From NCBI GenBank assembly GCA_964477295.1, contig CAYZEZ010000116.1, positions 1 through 14,061 of the forward strand: a DNA stretch of 14,061 nucleotides, written 5' to 3'. The translations under genes and the position numbers were made by a program. The DNA comes from CAYZEZ01 sp964477295. Lineage in GTDB: Bacteria; Bacteroidota; Bacteroidia; Bacteroidales; SM23-62. The notes beneath the pieces were generated by a model. The model did no database searches and had not been told where the DNA came from. It saw only the letters and a list, made by a program, of their open reading frames with translations. Shown in pieces: positions 1-7,500 of this stretch (the stretch's first letter is position 1; every line of letters starts with the position of its first letter).

Positions 1-458
1 TGGTCAAACCCGACGCCTACATTGTAAAACCTTTTGAAAAGGCCGACCTCTATACCGCCATTGAAATTGCCTTCTCCAATTATTCTGAAAAGGCTGCCGG
101 GAAGAAAGATGAATCAGAAGATGAAAAGACTAATTTCATCCTGAAAGATTCCATATTTATAAAGAAAGACTATATCCTGATCAAAGTAAGATTTAATGAA
201 ATCAAATGGTTAAAATCAGAAGGGAATTATGTTGAGTTACACTGCGATGTCAAAAAACACCTGGTCAGGTCGAGCCTCAGGGAATTCCTCGATAAACTCC
301 CCTCCTCCACTTTTATCCAGACCCATAAATCATTCGCTATCAACGTACACCATATCGATTCCATTAACCACGCTAACATTCATATCGGCAGGGATGAAAT
401 CCCTATCGGCCGCACCTTCCTCAATCCCATCAGGAAACTCCTGAATCTTGACTTGTAA
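1..458 (+). CDS. LytTR-family response regulator (3' part; N-terminus outside window)
   Basis: This is the last 151 codons of a DNA-binding response regulator, read in frame 3 and ending with TAA at 456-458. The first visible residues are the end of a receiver domain: VKPDAYIVKPFEKADL contains the conserved beta5 lysine-proline (KPF, bases 27-35) and the start of helix alpha5. A charged linker (about bases 90-135, KKDESEDEK) leads to a LytTR domain at about 155-445. That domain shows the family pattern of a short beta-strand start, then EIKWLKSEGNYVELH, then a central FIQTHKSFAINVHHI block, and ends in IPIGRTF and a final helix. The family (LytR/AgrA type) binds DNA through beta-strands after phosphorylation by a partner histidine kinase. 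The phospho-acceptor aspartate and any kinase gene are outside the window. The family assignment is firm; the target genes cannot be read from the sequence. Confidence 0.93.
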   Translation, partial: VKPDAYIVKPFEKADLYTAIEIAFSNYSEKAAGKKDESEDEKTNFILKDSIFIKKDYILIKVRFNEIKWLKSEGNYVELHCDVKKHLVRSSLREFLDKLPSSTFIQTHKSFAINVHHIDSINHANIHIGRDEIPIGRTFLNPIRKLLNLDL

Positions 459-503
459 GAGCAAACTTCACAATCCAACAAATCCCTTTCCCTCGATTCA
501 CAA

Positions 504-526
504 TTCAATGATCATTGATCATTGAA
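504..526. repeat. 23-bp perfect palindrome between the regulator and the first surface-protein gene
   Basis: The arms TTCAATGATCA (504-514) and TGATCATTGAA (516-526) are exact reverse complements around a single T at 515. The same bases also read as overlapping direct copies of TGATCATT. It lies 45 bases after the regulator stop and about 45 bases before the promoter candidate of the next gene. It could be a binding site for a dimeric regulator. It could also form a transcript hairpin of about nine pairs, but no T-tract follows, so it is a poor intrinsic terminator. The symmetry is directly visible; the function is unknown. Confidence 0.6.
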
Positions 527-569
527 GTATTGCAGTTCATCCCTCAAATCGTGCAGGATATACCTTTTT

Positions 570-602
570 TTTGTCTAACAGGGGCATTGTTTTGTACCTT
601 GT
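570..602 (+). promoter_or_regulatory. Candidate Bacteroidota-type promoter (-33 TTTG / -7 TAnnTTTG-like)
   Basis: TTTG at 570-573 is followed after 21 bases by TACCTTGT at 595-602. This approximates the Bacteroidota housekeeping promoter (TTTG, about 19-21 bases, TAnnTTTG), although the last two bases of the -7 box are inverted relative to the consensus. Transcription would start near 608, leaving a leader of about 20 bases that ends in AAAAAA directly before the ATG at 631. The position supports the ATG at 631 over the in-frame TTG at 571, which would lie inside the -33 box. Confidence 0.4.
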
Positions 603-630
603 AATATCATCCTATAATACCCCGAAAAAA

Positions 631-3600
631 ATGAAAAAAAATTATCTCTTATTAGCTCTCATTCTGGCACTAATACTGCCGGTAAAAACTCTTGCCACTG
701 ATCACACTGGAATCATATCAACGAATAAAACCTGGACAAAAGGCAATAATCCCCATGTAGTCACGGGGAATGTTATTGTAAACACAGGTATAACACTTAC
801 TATAGAGGCAGGTTGCATTGTAAAATTCAATAGCGGAACAGGGCTGGTTGTTAATGGGACCCTGATCGCAATCGGAGCCAGTGATGACTATATTACCTTC
901 ACGGCAAATGATCCTAGTCCGGTCGCTGCCGACTGGGAGAAGATCACCTTTAACTCTGGCAGCGTCGATGCTTTATTTGACGCATCAGGTAATTACCTGA
1001 GCGGATCCACCCTTCAATACTGCATCATTGAATATGGCGATGGCGATGAAGCGTTTTATGATGGCGTAATATATGGATATCAGGCTCAACCCTTTGTAAA
1101 CAATTGTATTATCAGATATAATAAGGGATTCGGTATTGCATTTGAAAGAATCGTACCGGATGATGCTGCTTATAAGACATACATTTCCTACAACGAAATA
1201 TATGAAAACGGAGGTGGTATTTTCTGCATGGTAGAATCCTATTCATATAAAACTATTATCTATAATAATATCATTGTTAATAATAACGGTATAGGAATTG
1301 AAGCCATGAAATGGAATGTTCAATCATCAACGGCTGTTCGTCCATACTCTATTACTCACAATGCTGTATGTGGAAATTCTAGTCATGGGATTGCAATTGA
1401 ATATACTCCGGCTATCCTGCAATACAATAATATCTCTGACAATGGATCCTATGGTCTTTATTACCGGTTTGCCTATGATTACACATCTGGTTATATATCA
1501 ATTGAATATAATACAATTACATACAATAATTATGGAGTATACATTTACCAGAATGTGGATGATTTCAGACTTAATAGCAGTAATATATATAATAACAAAA
1601 CTTTTAATGTATATAATAATGGAACGGCTGGGGTAATGGCTACCTCTTCGTATTGGGGAACAACAAATACATCAGAGATCGATGCATTGATTTATGATAT
1701 CCTTGATGAAGGAACAAAGGGACAGGTGAACTATGCCAGCTATGCTTCAACACCGCTAACCGGATGGCCAATATCAGCACCTGATATGGCCAGGAAACAG
1801 GATAAGGGATCCTATATCTATGTAAAGTGGAATGCCGTACCCCATACCGACGTTGCAGGATACAGGATCTATTATGGAGCGGAGGACGGTTGGACCTATG
1901 AAAATGTAATTAATGTTGGCAATGTAACCTCATACAACCTCACCGGAGCAAGCATCAGTGATAACATTATGGTTGTTGCCTATGATGGAGGTGCCGACGG
2001 GAATAACGACCTGCTCGAACTCCAGGAAAGCTGGTTCAGGGAAGCTGAACAGGGATTATATATCACACATTCCCAGGTTAATGTGAGTTGTAAAAATGGT
2101 GATAATGGGTCAATCAATCTGAGCACATACAGCGGATTCACACCCTATACGTATTCCTGGTCAACCGGGGAAACCACTCAGGATATCAGTGGTCTGGAAG
2201 ATGGAAATTACACTGTTACAGTAACCGACGCCAAAGGATTTACAGCAGACGCATCCATTGATATAACCGAACCACCACTTCTAGAAGTATCGCTTGCCGG
2301 AACAGATATTAATTGTGTGGGTGGCAACGACGGCGAAGTGGACCTGACCATTACCGGAGGAACATCCGGTTATTTAAAATCATGGATCGGGCCCAATGAA
2401 TTTTCATCATCACAGGAGGATATTTCGGGACTAATCGAAGGCCAATACTCAGTGACCGTGACTGATAGTAAGGGATGCCAGGCATCAGATGATATTACAT
2501 TAGGCTATGATCATGAACTACCCACACCGGTCATTACATATGCCGATTCAAATAAGATCTGTGATGGTGATTCCCTCCTGCTGGATGCTGGAGCTGGATA
2601 TGCAGTCTACACCTGGTCTATCGGAGCATCAACCCAGACAATCTGGGTACTTAATGATGGAACCTATTCCGTAACAGTAACCGATGTAAATGGATGTCAG
2701 AATACCGATGCAGAAGACCTGACCGTTTATGCCATCCCTACATCAAGTTTTACTGCATCAGATGGATTGTGCGGACCGGAAGCAGGAACCTTAACATATA
2801 CCGGTACAGCAACAGTAGGCGCCTCCTATGATTGGATGACAGATGAAGCAATGGTCTCTTCAGGATCGGGACAGGGTCCAATTGAACTGAGCTGGACTGC
2901 ACCAGGAGAAAAATCAGTATCCCTGGCTGTTACTGAAAATGGATGTACTTCCGATACAACTGATAATATAGTCAATGTTTACCAGATTCCAACTTCTGAT
3001 TTCATTTTACCGGATGCTATTTGTGATAGCAATAATGTTCTTGTTAGTTATGCAGGTAACGCTACAGCAGAGGCGTCCTACTGGTGGGATATGGATGATG
3101 GTACTACCGTTGCAGGATCTGGTCAGGGACCAATAATGGTTAAATGGACCAGCGATGGCATTCGAAAAGTCAGGCTGGCAGTTGAGGAAAACAATTGTTT
3201 GTCAGATACCACAGATCATTTTATCGATGCTTCCTTCCCATACCAGGACCAGGAGATTTGCCTGGTAACCATTGACCTCGAATCAGGTAAGAATATGGTT
3301 GTATGGGAAAACACCCAGGATGAAGGGATCGATTTCTTCAGGATATGGAAAGAAACAAACGTTACCAATGTGTATGAACCGATCGGTGAAGTTGAAGCAG
3401 AGGACTATTCTCAATATGTTGACCTTGAATCTGAGCCCGAACAACAACAAAACCTGTATAAGATCACAGTAGTTGACACATGCGGAAATGAATCAGAAAA
3501 AAGTGACTACCATAAGACACTCTTCCTGCAGTATGTCAGCTCTGTAGGTGGCGTTAACCTGCGGTGGGATAAATATGAGATTGAAGGGGCAACGATTGAT

Positions 3601-4416
3601 TTTGACAGTTACATTATCTACAGGGGATCAGATTCAACAAAACTTGATTCTGTTAAAACCCTATCGGGAAGTTTGAATTCATGGACAGATCCTGAACCCG
3701 ATGTAATGACATACAGGTATTATTACAGAATTGGTGGAGTTAAAGGAGAACTCTGTTCCCCATCCGGGAACCTCAAAGCCGGTGCCGGCCCATACAGCCA
3801 TTCATTATCAAACCTCGAGGATAACCGGCTGCAGGCAACTAAAAACATGGCTCCTACCGATATTTCGATCGATATCAGCAGCATCCAGGAGGAAAGGCCA
3901 ACCGGCACACTCGTCGGCAGGTTTACGACCACCGATCCGGATGAGGGGGATACATTCATCTACAGCTTTGTTTCCGGAGAAGGAGACGATGACAATTCAG
4001 GATTCACGATCAGCGGTGATTTATTATTATCAGCCGTGGCATTTGATTTTGAAACACAGGCAAGTTTCACTATCAGAGTTAGATCAACAGATAATGGTAC
4101 CGACAACCTGTTTTTTGAAAAAGCGTTTACAATAACAGTTACGGATGTTGTTGAGACAGGTTTGCCAGATAATGTAACAGGTGGACTGCACATATACCCA
4201 AATCCATTCAGCCATGCAGTCACCATTGAATTTCCAAACCAGGAGGGGAATGAATATACCTTGTTCATCAGGGATCTGACTGGGAAACTGATCCATATCA
4301 CTGCTCCTGTTAATAATGATAAAATCATATTAGAAAGAGGAAATCTGTCCAGCGGATATTATATCATAGAATTACGCGGAGATAAAATTCTCAGAGGCAA
4401 GATAATAATTGAATAA
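631..4416 (+). CDS. Secreted beta-helix / SprB / FnIII / cadherin-like mosaic protein with T9SS sorting domain
   Basis: This is a 1261-aa exported protein. The start at 631 was chosen because it gives a clean signal peptide (MKKNYLLLALILALILPVKTLA, cut near residue 22) after an A-rich leader; the reading frame is open back to a TTG at 571. Domains in order: a right-handed beta-helix head (about 25-380), with the strand-turn entry motif ITLTIEAGCIVKF and several Asn-rich rungs such as YNNISDNGSYGL; an FnIII-like domain (384-470); two SprB-type repeats (477-551 and 552-632, each with YSVTVTD/YTVTVTD cores); an Ig-like domain (633-700, CDGDSLLLDAG); two PKD-like domains (702-785 and 786-869); two FnIII-like domains of the shared stalk (870-1072); a cadherin-like domain (1073-1175, with DPDEGD); and a type A T9SS sorting domain (1184-1261, IYPNPF at 1188-1193). 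It is probably exported by Sec, moved across the outer membrane by T9SS and anchored or released at the surface. A binding or adhesive role is likely; no catalytic site was seen. Confidence 0.9.
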   Translation: MKKNYLLLALILALILPVKTLATDHTGIISTNKTWTKGNNPHVVTGNVIVNTGITLTIEAGCIVKFNSGTGLVVNGTLIAIGASDDYITFTANDPSPVAADWEKITFNSGSVDALFDASGNYLSGSTLQYCIIEYGDGDEAFYDGVIYGYQAQPFVNNCIIRYNKGFGIAFERIVPDDAAYKTYISYNEIYENGGGIFCMVESYSYKTIIYNNIIVNNNGIGIEAMKWNVQSSTAVRPYSITHNAVCGNSSHGIAIEYTPAILQYNNISDNGSYGLYYRFAYDYTSGYISIEYNTITYNNYGVYIYQNVDDFRLNSSNIYNNKTFNVYNNGTAGVMATSSYWGTTNTSEIDALIYDILDEGTKGQVNYASYASTPLTGWPISAPDMARKQDKGSYIYVKWNAVPHTDVAGYRIYYGAEDGWTYENVINVGNVTSYNLTGASISDNIMVVAYDGGADGNNDLLELQESWFREAEQGLYITHSQVNVSCKNGDNGSINLSTYSGFTPYTYSWSTGETTQDISGLEDGNYTVTVTDAKGFTADASIDITEPPLLEVSLAGTDINCVGGNDGEVDLTITGGTSGYLKSWIGPNEFSSSQEDISGLIEGQYSVTVTDSKGCQASDDITLGYDHELPTPVITYADSNKICDGDSLLLDAGAGYAVYTWSIGASTQTIWVLNDGTYSVTVTDVNGCQNTDAEDLTVYAIPTSSFTASDGLCGPEAGTLTYTGTATVGASYDWMTDEAMVSSGSGQGPIELSWTAPGEKSVSLAVTENGCTSDTTDNIVNVYQIPTSDFILPDAICDSNNVLVSYAGNATAEASYWWDMDDGTTVAGSGQGPIMVKWTSDGIRKVRLAVEENNCLSDTTDHFIDASFPYQDQEICLVTIDLESGKNMVVWENTQDEGIDFFRIWKETNVTNVYEPIGEVEAEDYSQYVDLESEPEQQQNLYKITVVDTCGNESEKSDYHKTLFLQYVSSVGGVNLRWDKYEIEGATIDFDSYIIYRGSDSTKLDSVKTLSGSLNSWTDPEPDVMTYRYYYRIGGVKGELCSPSGNLKAGAGPYSHSLSNLEDNRLQATKNMAPTDISIDISSIQEERPTGTLVGRFTTTDPDEGDTFIYSFVSGEGDDDNSGFTISGDLLLSAVAFDFETQASFTIRVRSTDNGTDNLFFEKAFTITVTDVVETGLPDNVTGGLHIYPNPFSHAVTIEFPNQEGNEYTLFIRDLTGKLIHITAPVNNDKIILERGNLSSGYYIIELRGDKILRGKIIIE
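2734..3237 (+). repeat. Tandem pair of PKD-like domains, period 252 bp
   Basis: Two adjacent domains of 84 residues begin with IPTSSF (2734) and IPTSDF (2986), exactly 252 bases apart. They share, in order, a two-cysteine layout, an ASY-W core (ASYDWM / ASYWWD), an identical GSGQGPI block, an LAV-E-N-C strand and a SDTTD ending. The nucleotide sequences have diverged clearly at synonymous sites, so the duplication inside the 631-4416 gene is old. Confidence 0.75.
3238..4413 (+). repeat. Shared C-terminal stalk cassette, copy 1
   Basis: This is the first of three paralogous C-terminal blocks in the window. Order: YQDQEICLVTID, then GKNMVVWE, FnIII-like domain a, VDTCGNES, FnIII-like domain b, a C-P-G-LKAG segment, GPYSHSLSN-EDNRLQ, a cadherin-like domain opening with APTDI, DVVETG, IYPNPF and the T9SS domain ending in GKIIIE. 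Three cysteines (EICLV, VDTCG, ELCSP) are kept in all copies. Copies 2 and 3 lie at 9811-10770 and 12468-13631. Confidence 0.85.
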
Positions 4417-4467
4417 CCTTATGAACAGGAAGCCTGATATCTTTTCGGGGTAAGCAGGTGGTTGAGT

Positions 4468-4530
4468 AATCCCTGCGCTCTTTACAATAAATCTTGTAAA
4501 AGCGCAGGGATTCAAAATTCATCTTTTTTT
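4468..4530 (+). terminator. Long hairpin with delayed T-tract, probable terminator of the first surface-protein gene
   Basis: The left arm at 4468-4487 begins AATCCCTGCGCT and the right arm at 4494-4512 ends AGCGCAGGGATT. The inner parts TTTACAA and TTGTAAA also pair, so the stem has about 19 pairs with one bulged base and a 6-base loop (TAAATC). A run of seven T lies at 4524-4530, 11 bases after the stem rather than immediately after it. The hairpin starts 52 bases after the stop codon at 4416. It is most simply a terminator or mRNA 3'-end stabiliser; the T-tract distance makes strict intrinsic termination less certain. Confidence 0.65.
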
Positions 4531-4560
4531 ACTATCTTAATCAATTCATACATAGAATAA

Positions 4561-4568
4561 AATATTTG
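4561..4568 (+). promoter_or_regulatory. Weak -7-like box in front of the giant gene
   Basis: AATATTTG resembles the Bacteroidota -7 box TAnnTTTG except for its first base, but no TTTG stands at the expected distance upstream. If it were used, the transcript would begin at or after the ATG at 4573, and translation would have to start at the ATG at 4591. This is offered only as a candidate that bears on the start choice of the next gene. Confidence 0.15.
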
Positions 4569-4572
4569 ACAA

Positions 4573-7500
4573 ATGAATAAATATTCAATCATGAAAATCA
4601 CAAAATCTTTAATCGCTTTTTTCATTCTTTTCATATGCTTTAACATTGATATTTCAGCTCAGGCCACCGGTGTATTCCCATGGATCACTGCAGACGATAA
4701 CTGGCTCCATGTCGAAGACTCGGTCTATCACAGGGAGACCATAACAGCTTATAAACTCGATGATGGTGACATAATTACTATCGACGGCGTTCGTGAAACG
4801 GTATGGGATAAATACCCGGTTATTCAAATTAACCGGGTATTCCCTTTAATCGGACTTGGAACAGATTCCTATCCGGGTCCTGAAGACCTCAATGCCCAGG
4901 CAAAGATTGCCTATGACGACAACAACCTGTATATGTTTGTGGAGGTGTTTGATGATTTTATCATGGAACGATCTGAATCACCAGGCTCCTATAATTTTGA
5001 ACATAAGTTTGATTTCTTAATGGTGCACTGGAGTAAGTATTTTCCGTATAACCCTGACAGGGTGGGAACCGATATTGAAGGACTGGGTCACTGGGCCTGG
5101 AATACTCCCGATGGAGACAGAAGATATGATTTTCTCGCTGGTAATGACAGCATCTTTGACTGGTTAACCAATTTTACTCAGGCAGCAAATCAGACAACCG
5201 GGGCTTTTCCATCCAATATTGATTTCAAATATGTTAACACCGGAAGCTCCTATATCTTTGAAATTAAATTCCCCTGGGCAGATGCCCTGAGTGTTACCGA
5301 CCCTGTTGAACCAGGCAATGCTTTCTCAATGGATATGCTGGTTGAAGATGGTGATGATCCTGCCGGAACAAGAGAGCACCTGCTTGGAGCTGTCAGCAAT
5401 AACAATAACGTATACGCCTGGCGCTTTTTCACTGGAAAACTTGTTCTTGGTAACAAGTATCCTTCGGAATACAACACTGGTGTTCTGCCGTGGTTTAATT
5501 CAGGGAATGATTATAATGGAGTCCTTCCCGATACAGTATATCCAAGAAACGATATTAGCGCCTACAGACTTCCATTCGGCGAGACCATCGAAATAGACGG
5601 AGCAATTGATCCGATCTGGGACAGACATCCGGAAATTCCTATCGATAAGATTGCACAGGACGATGAATGGACGAAAGATACAATCGGCGATATTTCAGCC
5701 TGGTCGAAAATTGTTTACGATGAAGATTACCTGTACATACTTTTCAAGGTAAATGATGATGATATCAGGGAGCAGGATCATGTATCATTAAATGTAAATG
5801 ATGATCGCTATGATATGGTTGAAATTTCATGGGGAAGGCATTTCCCGTATAATCCAGACCAGAAGGGGAAGGGAGACGGAGGGCTCCAGCATTGGGCCTG
5901 GAATATTGAGGACGGCGACCGGAAATATGATTTTTATGCCGGATGCGATACAATATATGATTGGCGGAGTAATTTCGAGCAGGTGGCTAATCAGACAGAA
6001 GGAACACACGCAGCCAATATTGATTTCAAATACGTTAACAACGGCTCTCATTATATCTGGGAAATAAAACTGCCATGGTCAGAAGCCCTGGCCTTTAAAG
6101 ACGGTGTGAGTATTGGAGAGGTTTTCAGTTTTGACCTTGCATTGGAAGACCGCGATGAGGGTGTGAGAGAAAACAAGCTGGCCATCAACAGTGAATGGAA
6201 TGACCTTTATGCCTGGCGGTTTTATTCAGGAAGGCTGCAACTTTTACCTGAATACACCCAGCAATCTATAGCCGACATCGTCTGGGTTGAACCACTGGGT
6301 ACAGACGGAACTGAAGAGATTACGCTGACACTTGATCCTCGAAACGCCTGTGTCCCGGAGTGGTCTGAGAGCCTGATTGGCGTTCCTAATGTTGGGATAC
6401 ATTCTTCTGCTGTCCTGGAAGAAGATCCAGATGCAACCTGGTATCATATTATTCAGTTTGACCAGCCAGGAGCTGACGGAACATTACCAGTACTGTCTCC
6501 AAATGAAAACGGTACATATTCAATGACATTCACCCCGTCACTGTTCTATGGCACAGGCAATGCCCCGATGAAGGGAATCTCAGCCGTATTTAATAATGGA
6601 ACAGACTGGTCCCAGGAAGGTAAAGCGTACGGTACTAACGGATGTAAAGATTTTTATATCCCATTAGGCATCTCAGGTGCCAATGTCAATGCTCTGCTGT
6701 TTGATGGAGTAGATGACTGGGTGAACATCAACAAAGCCCTTTCACCGCTTTTGATTTCAGATGACGGATATACCCTGGAAGCATGGATTAACACTCCAGG
6801 GTATGGTAATATTATCTCCATGGGTTATGGTGACGGATGGGGACCGAATAATATTTTATTCAATCTCTATGAAAATAAGGTCGGTTACTATGACTGGGAT
6901 TTCGGATATGGAGCCCCCGATGCCTTCCAGGCTAATGAATGGCAACATGTAGTGCTAAGTGTGGAAGGAAACGGGGATGCAAAAATCTATCGTAACGGGA
7001 CCCAGGTAGTCAGCTTCTCAGATGCTCACTTCCCAGCACCGGGAGGAACCATGAGCCTGGGTATGGAATACGATGGATTAACACCATCCGATTTCTTTAC
7101 CGGGACTATGGATAACGTAATGATTTGGAAAACGGCCAGAACACAGGAAGAAATTCTTGCAGACCTGAAAATGGATGTTGATGTGAGCGATCCTGATCTG
7201 GTGGCCCTGTACACCTTTGAAGATATTAATGGGAATATTGTACCTGATAAAAGTTCCTATGGTAATGATGGTATACTGAACAATGGACCAAGAGTAGTTC
7301 CTTCGTTTGCAAATCAGATCGGTAAACCGGCTATTCCCAGATCAATAACTGCTTCTTCCATGTCTACCGGAATTGGTATTAAATGGGAGGTTGATTTTAC
7401 GGCTCCGGCACAAGAATATAAAATCTACCTGGATGAACCCGGGAACTTTATTGGCTCTACAGGTAACACCGAATTTGTTGTGTTCGGACTGGATTTGGAA

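Noticed and set aside
229..444. Open frame of 71 codons over the LytTR domain
   Set aside because: It is an alternative frame of the clearly conserved LytTR domain; its Ser/Pro/Thr-rich product resembles no protein and it has no leader of its own.
571..630. TTG start that would extend the first surface protein by 20 residues
   Set aside because: The added residues place a poor sequence before a clean MKK signal peptide, and the TTG lies inside the promoter candidate. The ATG at 631 after an A-run fits better.
459..630. LytTR-type paired direct repeats controlling the first surface gene
   Set aside because: No two 9-base repeats with the family spacing of about 12-13 bases could be found by eye; the only strong symmetry is the 23-bp palindrome, which is a different architecture.
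3960..4328. Open frame of 122 codons on the minus strand
   Set aside because: It lies wholly within the cadherin-like and sorting domain of a well-supported + strand gene, has no recognisable domain, and mirrors the codon pattern of that gene.
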